A DNA stretch of 64,000 bases from Polytrichum commune. Lineage: Eukaryota > Streptophyta > Polytrichopsida > Polytrichales > Polytrichaceae. Positions 34,428 through 43,683 of the stretch are shown piece after piece (positions within the stretch are counted from its first letter, which is position 1; each line of letters opens with the position of its first letter). Location: NCBI GenBank assembly GCA_950295325.1, contig OX485805.1, positions 34,211,501-34,275,500 of the forward strand, given 5' to 3'. The notes under the pieces were generated by a model that saw only the letters and a program-made list of their open reading frames with translations, was not told the origin of the DNA and made no database searches. The position numbers were made by a program, and so were the translations under genes.

Positions 34428-35403
34428 TGTCGCGCACCTCTCCATAAGGAGTGCCCGAAACACCATGGGCACAAGGGGGACCCCGGAGTGACACCCGGGA
34501 CTTGTGGCGCCATTGGTGAGAGGGCCCAAGTGATCCTAGTGTGGGTGAGGGCCCCGGGCGTTGGGAACGCCTCCCACCCACGAAGATTAGGAGGCACAAG
34601 GGTAAGGCCATGAGTTATGCGTAGCTCATGGCGTGGTGATTCTAGAAAGCTCAAGAACACCTCAATCGGAGGTGTGAGCTAGGAGTTATGGCCATTTGAG
34701 TGGGGCGCTGTCCCGGGACAGCGCCCTGGTACAGCAGTGCCTGGGAGTGATTCCCGGGACTGCCAAGGTTCAAACAGGCATAACTTCCTCAAGACTTGCT
34801 CAAATGGAGCAAGTGAGGAGTCCATCGGCATCTACGTGAAGCGTAGATGAACATGGAGTGGTTGGTTGTTATGATCAGACATCATACAAGGAAGTTATGA
34901 TGGTCTGAAGCTGCTGGGGGGGTTCTAGGCCCAGCAGCTAAGGGAAAATGTCCACTTGGCCCCAACTCTTGGTAGAGAGACAAGAGGTTGGTTGACGGTG
35001 GGGTAGGGGCCCCGCGTGAAGTCCTAGAGGCTTATATGGGTGAGGTGGTGTGGCCTCACCCACCCGAGGCCGAACGGCAAGGCCTCCATGGGCTTTGGCC
35101 TATTGTGAGGCCATAGTTGCCTAGTATGGTTCGGGTTGTTGTAGTGTTGCTCCGGCAACGCGATGATCAACATAGGATTGGACTTCCATGGATGGAAGTC
35201 CACATTGGGGAAATGGGTTACCGTTTAAGGGGTGAGTCCCGAAAGCAAAGTAGGAGGGTTGGTTCCCTCCTATGAACTATTGGTCCGGGGTTAGAGGAGC
35301 TAACCATTAGCATGGCGGTATGCGAAGGGTTAGCCACTCGTAACCTTTGCTAGAATTGAAAATTGGCAAGATGGTCAAGGGGGGGCTAGCAAGGGTTGCG
35401 ACA
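34428..35403 (+). repeat. 3' LTR of element C (LTR1 family)
   Basis: 976 bp, aligned to 178-1153 at a constant offset of 34250. Differences seen: A/G near 691/34941, C/G near 878/35128, A/T near 974/35224. It is followed by TTCAT and the split FCP-like gene. Confidence 0.93.
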
Positions 35404-35663
35404 TTCATGGAGCTCCACACGACCACCCACCGTCGTTGTTGGGCGATCTGCAGGAAGGTCCGAAGCCACGGGCGGAGGTGAACTAGCTTGCTCTTTATGA
35501 ACGTGGGCGGCCTGTCGTAATTAGCGTCCTCGGGCTTGCAAAAGGGCACCGTGGGGGCCCTAGGGCAATGAACGCACTGCACGAGGACACCGTTCAGGTC
35601 TAACACTAGGAATCGTTTCTTCGGCAGCGGGGGCGGGGCGGGTAAAACCGGGGGGGCCGCCAC
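35404..35663 (-). pseudogene. FCP1/TIM50-like phosphatase gene, upstream part
   Basis: On the minus strand this reads a Pro-rich lead (VLPAPPPLPKKR) then FLVLDLNGVLVQC, the first HAD motif of FCP1/TIM50-like phosphatases, LVHLRPWLRTFL (matching the usual R-P-x-L-x-x-F-L) and WVVVWSSM (matching the V-W-[ST]-S motif). The usual D-x-D-x-T is D-L-N-G-V: the nucleophile Asp is kept and the second Asp is Asn, a form I associate with plant FCP-like proteins. No ATG opens the frame; 35663 is GTG, and an in-frame TAG lies about 60 bases upstream, so the start is either in another exon or lost. The coding continues at 177-1. Confidence 0.7.
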
Positions 35664-36093
35664 GCTGCCCTCTCCGCTCCTTGGAGAAGAGCGTCGGGGA
35701 GCCGCTACGCTATGCTCCGAGCCCTACGGCCGGATACGATCGAGAGAAAACGGTGGGCGACTTATGTCATGCTATGTCCAAACGAAGCATTAAGGAAACC
35801 ATGCCTTCTCGGTGCAAACACAAAACCATTCGATTCATTTTGGAGTGGGTGCAACAATGGATACAAGAGAGGCAAGAGCATACAACATACATTCAAACAC
35901 AAGATACAAGTATATAGGAGTAAAAAATGGTGATTATATTGTATACAATGCTCTATGTACATCTTGATTGGGGGGAGCCGCGTTGAACGATGCGTTCAAA
36001 CTAGCCTAGTTCTACATCTAGCAAAATTTGAAGAGAAGGGCCACCGTGATGAAGACTTCGTCGCAAGCCGGGGGTAGGTGGACGAACGGATGG
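35664..36093. other. Spacer between the FCP-like and ParB-like genes
   Basis: About 430 bp with no supported gene. Open frames on both strands are short and overlapping. Both genes point leftward, so this holds the 3' end of one and the presumed promoter of the other. Confidence 0.5.
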
Positions 36094-36203
36094 TCAGGGG
36101 CATGTGGCGAAGGGCGCGAGTGCCGGGGGGGGGGGGGGCGACGTGTGCATGAGTTCGTCCTAGCTAGGGGACACGACCAAGGCAAGAAGACAAAGACCCA
36201 GGG

Positions 36204-36227
36204 AGTTTGGGTCGACCGACCCAAACT
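36204..36227. repeat. Short inverted repeat in the last intron of the ParB-like gene
   Basis: Arms AGTTTGGGTCG and CGACCCAAACT around AC. One of the dispersed copies of the unit tandemly arrayed at 61690-62431. Confidence 0.85.
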
Positions 36228-36494
36228 GAGTGGGGTCAGTGCATTACCTCGCCTTGGTCGTGCCTTGACGCCGTGGATGCCGTCACCGCGTGCGCTGCCC
36301 CACCGCCTGCTCCGGCGACGTCAGCCGCAACCTGCTCCTGCAAAGGCTGACTGTCAGGCCTTTGTCCCAACCCAACCTCCGCATGCGCATCATGCATTGG
36401 TTCATCGACTGGGTTAGGAGTAGAGGTATCACCAGGCCCTTGCGGGCTTTCAACATCTAGCATGGGCTCGTCCACCGGGGTGTGATCGGGGACG

Positions 36495-36520
36495 GGGTTT
36501 GGGTCAGCCGACCCAAACCC
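36495..36520. repeat. Short inverted repeat inside a coding exon of the ParB-like gene
   Basis: GGGTTTGGGTC, AGC, then CGACCCAAACCC: the same unit as elsewhere, here in the Pro-rich tail, where the minus strand reads TGFGSADPNPV. The arms are near-perfect with one central mismatch. Confidence 0.75.
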
Positions 36521-37022
36521 TGTTGCTTGGCGAGGGTCGCTCTGGGACGCTGCAACGTTGGCACTGTTTGGGTCGTCCCGCTGGTGGTGTGGGGGCAAGA
36601 GGATGGCATGCCGAAGCGGCGGGGGTGCCAACAAGCTGGAAGATCCGGGGACGCGCCAAAGGTTGGGGTCGTCCACCTGCTGGACGGGCGCGTAAGGGCG
36701 GGCGTGCGGCTGCAGCATATGCCCGAAGCTGAAGGATTGTTGCGGCGCGGGCCGCGGGCCAATGTCCTAGGCAGGGTTGTCTATCGCGACGTCATGACGG
36801 TGTCGTGTCGTGTCGTGACGGACCCCTCCGTCACGACACAATAGGGTCCACGTAGGGTCAACATAGGGGGAACGGACTAGGGTGGGTAAAATACTTACCT
36901 TCTTGCCAAGGTGGCGTCCTATGTGGCAGAAAACGCCGACGTGGTCGTGGATATGCCTAGCGCCAGGTAAATCATTTTGCCATTTTGTTTACCATTTTGT
37001 TAAAATCAAAGTAGTAAAAAAC

Positions 37023-38175
37023 GACTAAGGAGGGTGTGGGGCGGACGGGGGACGAGGGTGGGGCGGACGGGGGTGGGGGGGGGAACGGAGCGGACGGGGT
37101 CGGGAACGGGGGCGGACGGGGGGAACGGGAGCAGACCGGGGGGGGGAACGGGGGCGGACGGGGGGGAACGGGAGCGGACGGAGGGGGGGGAAATTTTTTT
37201 TTTAAAAAAAATGGGGCGGATGGGGAAGGGGGGGGGGAGAAACTGGGGCGGACGGGGGAGCGGACGGGGGGGAACGGGGCGTACGGGGTCGGGAACGGAG
37301 CGGACGGGGTCGGGAACAGGGGCGGACGGGGTCGGGAACGGGGGCGGACGGAGGGGGGGGGGACACTGGGGCGGACGGGGGAGCGGACGGAGGGGGGGGG
37401 AAACTGGGGCGGACGGAGGGGGGGGAAAAAAAAATTTAAAAATGGGGCGGACGGGGAAGGGGGGAAGGGGGGGGGGGAAAAAAACTGGGGCGGACGGGGG
37501 AGCGGACGGGGGGGAACGGGGCGTACGGGGTCGGGAACGGAGCGGACGGGGTCGGGAACGGAGGCGGACGGAGGGGGGGGGGAAATTTAAAAAAAAAATG
37601 GGGCGGATGGGGAAGGGAGGGGAAAAAAAAAAAAAAAAACTGGGGCGGACGGGGGAACGGACGGAGGGGCGGACGGGGGGGAACGTGGCGCAGACGGGGG
37701 GGAACGTGGCGTACGGGGTTGGGAACGGAGCGGACGGGGTCGGGAACGGGGGCGGACGGGGGGGAACGGGAGCGGACGGAGGGGGGGGGGAATTTTTTTA
37801 AAAAAAAATGGGGCGGACGGGGGAGCGGACGTGGGGGAACGGGGCGTACGGGGTCGGGAACGGGGGCGGACGGAAGGGGGGGGGGGAAAAAAAAAAAAAA
37901 AACCTGGGGCGGACGGGGCGCGGACGGGGGGGAACGGGGCGTACGGGGTTGGGAACGGAGCGGACGGGGTTGGGAACGGGGACGGACGGAGGGGGGGGAA
38001 ATTTTTTTAAAAAAATGGGGCGGACGGGAAAGGGAAAAAAAAAAGAAAAAGAAAAAAACTGGGGCGGACGGGGGAGCGGACGGAGGGGCGGACGGGGGGG
38101 AACGGGGCGCGGACGGGGGGGAACGGGGCGTACGGGGTCGGGAACAGGGGCGGACGGGGGGGCGGACGGGCTCTA
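37023..38175 (+). repeat. G-rich minisatellite of hAT D
   Basis: Variants of GGGGCGGACGGGGG, GGGAACGGGGCGTACGGGG and GGTCGGGAACGG, organised into five larger units each introduced by an AAATTTTTTTTAAAAAAAATGG-like A/T block (near 37190, 37430, 37585, 37790 and 38007) and an A-run followed by CTGGGGCGG. All frames are open because the repeat lacks stops; none is a gene. The plus strand has dense G-runs able to form quadruplexes. Confidence 0.9.
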
Positions 38176-38312
38176 GTAAATTTTTCCCCACTTTACCTTT
38201 ACTTTGCTGACATGTCATCACACGTGGACATTGTAAATCCTACGTGTCTAAATTGGGTTAATGTAATTACACAAAAAAATCGGTAAAATTCAAGTCCGTC
38301 AAGATAAAGACA

Positions 38313-38368
38313 GCATCCGGCATAATGTCGTGACGGATACGTGTCGTGACGGCACGACATTATGCCGG
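38313..38368. repeat. Subterminal hairpin of hAT D
   Basis: CCGGCATAATGTCGTG and CACGACATTATGCCGG are perfect 16-bp inverted arms near the right end. The matching region of E (50222-50275) keeps it with a few mismatches. Transposase-binding or fold-back function is inference. Confidence 0.8.
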
Positions 38369-38960
38369 GATTACCCTCCGTCACGACACAATAGACAACC
38401 CTGGTCCTAGGGTGGGAAGCCTGCGGGCAAGTGAGGAAACGAACTTGGCGGAGCCATCACCAAACCCTGCGCCAACATGCCCTGGATCACTAGCGTGATC
38501 AAGTCCGCTTGGGACGGAGGTTGGGCCATTGCCCTTTGCCGCTCTTACTCCAACATGGGAGCCCTCAACTCCGCGACTTCGTTGCGGACCAAGGGTTCCT
38601 TGGCGGCAGCCCTCTGCAATCGGACAGGCTGCTCCTCGTCCCTTTACATTTTGGCGTTTGCCTCCTCCACGGTGAGGACCTCTGGCAGGGTTGTTTATCC
38701 CGCCGTTATGACGGTGTCGTGCCGTCATGACGTGTCGTGTCGTGACGGACCCCTCCGTCACGACACAATAGGGTCCACGTAGGGTCAACATAGGGGGAAC
38801 GGAGTAGGGTGGGTAAAATACTTACCTTCTTGCCAAGGTGGCGTCCTATGTGGCAGAAAACGCCGACGTGGACGTGGATATGCCTAACGCCAGGTAAACC
38901 ATTTTGCCATTCTGTTTACCATTTTGTTAAAATCAAAGTAGTAAAAAACGACTAAGGAGG

Positions 38961-39240
38961 GTGTGGGGCGGACGGGGGGGAACGGGGGCGGGAACGGGGG
39001 CGGAAACGGGGGCGGACGGGGGGGGAACGGGGCGGACGGGGGGGGAACGGGGCGGACGGGGGGGAACGCGGGGGCGGACAGGGGGAACGGGGCGGATGGG
39101 GGGGGGAACGAGGGGGCGGACGGTGGAAATGCGGGGGTGGGAACGGGGGCGGACGGGGGGGGGGGAACGGGGCGGATAGGGGGGAACGTGGGGGCGGACA
39201 AGGGCGGGAACGCGGGGGACGCAGGCAGGAACGGGGAACA
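38961..39240 (+). repeat. G-rich minisatellite, left side of hAT E
   Basis: GGGGGCGGACGGGGGGGAACGGGGCGGACGG-type units, same family as in element D but without the A/T blocks. The plus strand is G-rich and open in all frames. Confidence 0.88.
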
Positions 39241-40281
39241 TAGACCCATTCATGACCCATAGACTTATCCAAAAGAAACAAAGGAACAATTGTGAAGCAA
39301 CACAAATGATGGCGAGAAATGTTAATGTATATATTGAAAGTCGGCAGAATTAGGTCGTTGTCATGAATAGGTGTCTCTACCTTAGTACAAATCGACGCAA
39401 CGAGCTGAAACGATTGTTGAAGGATGTATTTGAAGAAGATTATGTAGTGGTTTTACACATTCATGCAATTCGGTAATGTCATGACCTACTCCCTACAATG
39501 CATGTTGGCGCTATTGGAATATTCAAAGATGAAGAGTAGCATTGGTATGAGATCATAGGTTTTTTTTAATTATATTTTTATTTGAACTTGCTTGAAGATG
39601 TTTTAGAAGAGTTGAATAAATTGAATATGAAATTTAAATATGATATGGTTGATATCACAACTATTAATGCAATCATCAATTTCACTATTTCAATTTAAAA
39701 TCTAGGAATGGACCTATGTTGGGTCGTACAAGCAAGAATTTGGGAAAATTCTTGAGGAAATTTGCAAGAAATCTTCAGTTGAATTATGAAAACAATACAA
39801 GATATTGTGTTGTTCATGCATTGGCAACTGATGGGCATAACATTAAGTAGCAAGCCCGCATTGACCTTCTCAAAAGAGCATCAAACCGGCGCGTGCTTAA
39901 ACTATTTGGATAGATACTTTCAATGTTTAAAATTAATATGTCGGTTTGTAGGACAAAACTAATGCCAAGTGGTGGTAAAGGTTATAATCTAGGCTAAATT
40001 ACGATCTAAACAAATCTTAATAGCTATATAGCAACGGAAAACTTGGTAAGCTCAAAAAGGTAGTTGCACACTTTGAAAAGTCTCCCGACACCCGCATTGG
40101 AAACATCTTTGATGCCTTTTTGAAGTTTCTATATTTGATTAATTATCCATTCATTCACCCTTGCTTTGCAAGCTTTTCCCTTCTTGTTGAGGTAAATTTG
40201 CGGGTACTCAAAGGGTACCCTCCTAGCCTTGCTACTTGATATTATGGGCCCAATGAACTACAACCATTCATATTATTGGGT
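39241..40281 (+). other. AT-rich interior of hAT E, coding remnants uncertain
   Basis: Scattered open stretches, such as 39725-39850 (LGKFLRKFARNLQLNYENN and VVHALATDGHNIK), interrupted by stops. They may be decayed transposase exons, but no catalytic hAT motif can be pointed to. Confidence 0.35.
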
Positions 40282-40437
40282 GCATCTTATGTGCAAAAAG
40301 TTGTTCATACTTTGAATGATCGTTTCCTATACCTCCCAATATTCAATGCAGCCAAACTTTTTAACCCTCGTAAATATCCAAGCGATGATAGTGATCGAAA
40401 CACAAATACCGAATTGTGGCTCAAAAGGATATTGTAA
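40282..40437 (+). pseudogene. Possible hAT transposase fragment
   Basis: 51 codons reading YVQKVVHTLNDRFLYLPIF, then AAKLFNPRKYPSD, then TELWLKRIL and TAA. The pattern L-x-x-R-F-x-x-L-P-x-x-x-A-x-x-L-F-x-P-x-x-Y-P resembles the segment before the C-terminal dimerisation domain in hAT transposases. It sits in an hAT element on the plus strand. The identification rests on this weak similarity and on context. Confidence 0.4.
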
Positions 40438-40580
40438 GAGCTTTAATACACTGAAGAAAAAATGACATGTGTAAAGGAGAACTATTGGAATTTATAGAAA
40501 CACTTCTACATGAGTATGAGAACAAAACAATGGCACATATGTGGTAGCAATTTGGAATGGTATAGGGGTTTAGGATTTAT

Positions 40581-41545
40581 GAACCACCAAGGTTGAAGCA
40601 CAAATTTGTGATTTTTTGAATGAGAGTGGCCTTCGGATGTGTGACATGGGTTGTGAAACCATATGAACCACTAAGGTTGAAGCACAAATTTGTGATTTTT
40701 TGAATGAGAGTGGCCTTCGGATGCATGATATGGGTTGTGAAACTATATGAACCACTAAGGTTGAAGCACAAATTTGTGATTTGTTTAATGAGAGTGACAT
40801 TCGGATGCGTGACATGGGTTGTGAAACCATATGAACCACTAAGGTTGAAGCACAAATTTGTGATTTGTTGAATGAGAGTGGCATTCGGATGCGTGTGGGT
40901 TGTGAAACCATATGAACCACTAAGGTTGAAGCACAAATTTGTGATTTGTTGAATGAGAGTGGCATTCGGATGCGTGTGGGTTGTGAAACCATATGAACCA
41001 CTAAGGTTGAAGCACAAATTCGTGATTTGTTGAATGAGAGTGGCATTCGGATGCGTTACATGGGTTGTGAAACCATATGAACCACTAAGATTGAAGCACA
41101 AGTTTGTGATTTGTTAAATGAGAGTGACATTCGGATGCGTGACATGGGTTGTGAAACCATATGAACCACTAAGGTTGAAGCACAAATTTGTGATTTGTTG
41201 AATGAGAGTGGCCTTTGGATGCGTGACATGGGTTGTGAAACCATATGAACCACTAAGGTTGAAGCACAAATTTGTGATTTGTTGAATGAAAGTTGCATTC
41301 AGATGCGTGACATGGATTGTGAAATCATATAAACTACTAAGGTTGAAGCAGAAATTTGTAATTTGTTGAATGAGAGTGGCATTCGGATGCATGTGGGTTG
41401 TGAAACCATATGAATCATTAAGGTTGAAGCACAAATTTGTGATTTGTTGAATGAGAGTGGCCTTTGGATGCGTGACATGGGTTGTGAAACCATATGAACC
41501 ACTAAGGTTTAAGTACAAATTTATGATTTATTGAATGAATGAATA
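40581..41545. repeat. 84-bp tandem array, 12 units
   Basis: Units start near 40581, 40665, 40749, 40833, 40914, 40995, 41079, 41163, 41247, 41331, 41412 and 41496. They are 84 bp each, or 81 bp where three bases of GACATG are lost, so all lengths are multiples of three. The core is GTTGAAGCACAAATTTGTGA, which holds the palindrome CACAAATTTGTG. On the minus strand two frames stay open, giving 28-residue repeats such as SQICASTLVVHMVSQPMS. A protein is not supported. Confidence 0.9.
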
Positions 41546-41640
41546 ACTAATCAAATATAGAAACTTCAAAGAGGTATCAAAGAGGTTTCCAATGCGGGTA
41601 TCGGGGGCTTTTTCAAAAGTGCAACTAACTTTTTGACTTC
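41528..41640 (-). repeat. Inverted partner of 40050-40160
   Basis: The reverse complement of this stretch (GTTAGTTGCAC...ACCCGCATTGGAAAC...AGTTTCTATATTTGATTA) matches 40050-40160 with moderate divergence. The two arms enclose the transposase-like fragment and the 84-bp array, forming a large fold-back of about 1.6 kb. Confidence 0.75.
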
Positions 41641-41812
41641 ACCAACTTTATTTTATTCCTATTGTGTTGTCTTTATCTTACCAACGATAATTGGATCCTC
41701 TACATCTTGGATTACATCAATTATTGTATATTTCATAAAGTCCTTTGAGCTCAGTATATAACTAGAGCCTTTAGACTCACACATATAACGAGGGTAGAGT
41801 ATCATAGATAGG

Positions 41813-42367
41813 ATGGGAGAGAAAAGAGACATGTTTGAGGGTCTAGGATGTGATGAGAAGATAGAGAATTTAAAAGAACCCCATATTCCATTTAATCCAT
41901 CACCCGAGCGTGAGAGAGATGAGAAAAGTGCTACAGACCGATTTCGTGATGACTATGTCATGACCCCCTTCTCACCCTCTCCACAAGCATGGAAGTTGAG
42001 GGTAGAGGAGGACCAACGACAATATGCGGTCAAATTCGAGATCGATGCGGTAGAGAAGGACCAAACAAAAAACGTGGATGGAGATCTAAATGATGTGGTT
42101 GATTTGAGCGCGAATATTCTACAGAAGCCCGGGGATGTGGATGTGGATGACAATTCAATCGATTTTGAAGAAGTCAAGATAGCCGGAGAATCTTCAAGCA
42201 CTTTGCCTTTTCGTAAGAAGAGGAGAGGATTATCGCCTCATCGGCTACCATTGAAGGAACGGATGAAAGACCGAACGATTAGCTATGTTGATTTATTTAG
42301 GCCGGATCCTCTTGCGCCAAGATTGGACCCTCGACGGAAGCCACAAGCATCTACGAGGTTGTCATGA
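41813..42367 (+). CDS. Unidentified acidic 184-residue protein
   Basis: ATG at 41813 (MGEKRDMFEGLGCDEKI), stop at 42365. It is charged throughout, with an Asp-rich centre (DVDVDDNSIDFEEVK near 130), a basic patch FRKKRRG that could be a nuclear localisation signal, and an Arg/Pro-rich end (DPLAPRLDPRRKP). No membrane segment or known domain was recognised. A CAAT-poor, TATATAA-containing stretch (41755-41762) lies just upstream. It may be the C-terminal exon of the E transposase or an unrelated captured piece. Intact length amid decay is its main support. Confidence 0.4.
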   Translation: MGEKRDMFEGLGCDEKIENLKEPHIPFNPSPERERDEKSATDRFRDDYVMTPFSPSPQAWKLRVEEDQRQYAVKFEIDAVEKDQTKNVDGDLNDVVDLSANILQKPGDVDVDDNSIDFEEVKIAGESSSTLPFRKKRRGLSPHRLPLKERMKDRTISYVDLFRPDPLAPRLDPRRKPQASTRLS

Positions 42368-42928
42368 CGGAAATCAAGTTAACGGAATGAAGTGGAATAT
42401 TAGATTGTACATAGTTTGTTCATGTATGTGATTTATAAAGGGCATTTGTATCGTCGTCCCAATAATAAAGTTATTACTTGTACAATATGTTGTACCACTT
42501 TTAGGATTTTTATTTTTATTTAAAAATTCAACCAACCGTTTATTATTGCATATTTCTATGCATGTTCATCGTTGTCTTACAAAATTTGAAATTTTAATGT
42601 TATATATAGAGTAGCAAATATGTGTATTTTAGTGTATTTGCCTTATGACAAATTGTTGTATAGATAAAAAATCTCCATAGCGGTGATAATTTGTTGGTCA
42701 TCATACTACATTGGTTATTTTGTTGCTTGAGGGATCCCTAATTAGTTTTGTGTGGATAAGTAAACCGGTTATAGTATTTAGTGTCACATATATTATTTAC
42801 GAAGGGCCTAAGTTAGATGCCTAGAGGACTCAAAGTGCCAATATGACATTATTTATGAACATTAGTAACTTCATAAAATGGAAAAGTATTTACATTATAA
42901 CATTTAGCATTGTACATTGGAATACTTC
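42368..42928. other. AT-rich stretch of hAT E
   Basis: 560 bp with no gene. An AATAAA at 42465 could serve as a poly(A) signal for the 184-codon frame. It ends with ACTTC, the target duplication of element F. Confidence 0.45.
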
Positions 42929-43683
42929 TGTCGCAACCCTTGCTAGGTCCCTTAATAATCTTGCCAATTTTCAATTCTAGCAAAGGTTACGAGTTGCTAA
43001 CCCTTCGCATTCCGCCATGCTAATGGATAGCTCCTCTTACCCCGGACCAATAGTTCATAGGAGGGAACCAACCCTCCTACTTTGCTTTCGGGACTCACCC
43101 CTTAATCGGTAACCCATTTCCCCAATGTGGACTTCCATCCATGGAAGTCCAATCCTATGTTGATCATCGCGTTGCCGGAGCAACACTACAACAACCCGAA
43201 CCATACTAGGCAACTATGTCCTCACAATGGGCCAATGCCCATGGAGGCCGTGCCGTTCGGCCTCGGGTGGGTGAGGCCACACCACCTCACCCATATAAGC
43301 CTCTAGGACTCTACACGGAGCCCCTACCCCACCGCCAACCAACCTCTTGTCTCTCTACCAAGAGTTGGGGCCAAGTGGACATTTTCCCTTAGCTGCTGGG
43401 CCTAGAACCCCCCCAGCAGCTTCAGACCATCATAACTTCCTTGTATGATGTCTGATCATAACAACCAACCACTCCATCCTCATCTACGCTTCACGTAGAT
43501 GCCGATGGACTCCTCACTTGCCCCATTCGGGCAAGGCTTGAGGAAGTTATGCCTGTTTGAACCTTGGCAGTCCCGGGAATCACTCCCAGGCACTGCTGTA
43601 CCAGGGCGCTGTCCCGGGACAGCACCCCACTCAAATGGCCATAACTCCTAGCTCACACCTCCGATTGAGGTGATCTGCGACAT
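42929..43683 (-). repeat. Truncated 3' LTR of element F
   Basis: LTR1 sequence stops after CCGATTGAGGTG (near 43672) and is joined through about ten filler bases (ATCTGCGACA) to interior sequence TGCCAAGTCCCGCC, which in A lies near 15599. About 270 bp of LTR and about 390 bp of adjoining interior, including the polypurine tract, are deleted. Confidence 0.85.

Larger units (their letters stand above)
178..35403 (+). mobile_element. Element C: Ty3/gypsy chromovirus-type LTR element, RT-deleted, host of a nested insertion
   Basis: The element is bounded by 976-bp LTRs (178-1153 and 34428-35403, TGTCGC...GCGACA ends) and by the 5-bp target duplication TTCAT. Its own sequence is 178-5969 plus 33951-35403, about 7.2 kb; the rest is element B. 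The order on the plus strand is LTR, initiator-Met PBS, gag, protease, RT remnant, RNase H, integrase, chromodomain, polypurine tract, LTR, which is the chromovirus order. The two LTRs differ at about three positions by eye, so insertion was recent, yet the coding region is riddled with stops and lacks the RT core. It lies inside the FCP-like gene on the opposite strand. Confidence 0.9.
36772..38403. mobile_element. hAT element D: short non-autonomous element with GC minisatellite core
   Basis: Terminal inverted repeats CAGGGTTGTCTAT / ATAGACAACCCTG and an 8-bp target duplication GTCCTAGG (36764-36771, 38404-38411), both diagnostic of the hAT superfamily. The ends (36772-37022 and 38180-38403) match those of element E closely, and the interior is only G-rich minisatellite, so D looks like an internal deletion derivative of an E-type element. 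It codes for nothing. It is inserted in an exon of the ParB-like gene. Confidence 0.88.

Noticed and set aside
34144-34660. Long overlapping open frames in LTR1 copies (also at 15021-15488, 48530-48943, 48936-49319)
   Set aside because: They recur wherever LTR1 does, on both strands, extend into unrelated flanks and have no domain. They are GC-rich LTR by-products.
35663-35663. GTG as start codon of the FCP-like protein
   Set aside because: A nuclear plant gene would not normally start at GTG. The frame simply extends upstream to an in-frame TAG, so the true start is unknown.
35681-35962. Short overlapping frames on both strands between the two cellular genes
   Set aside because: No consistent coding signal or motif; too short to support.
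37034-38221. Gly/Arg-rich and Pro-rich open frames of 120-261 codons
   Set aside because: Produced by the stop-free G-rich minisatellite in every frame; not genes.
38884-39305. Pro-rich minus-strand frames over the second minisatellite
   Set aside because: Same artefact of repeat composition, open in all three frames.
40570-41518. Minus-strand repeat protein of 28-residue units
   Set aside because: Two frames are open in parallel, there is no start context or domain, and unit divergence is not biased to third positions by eye. Kept only as a repeat.
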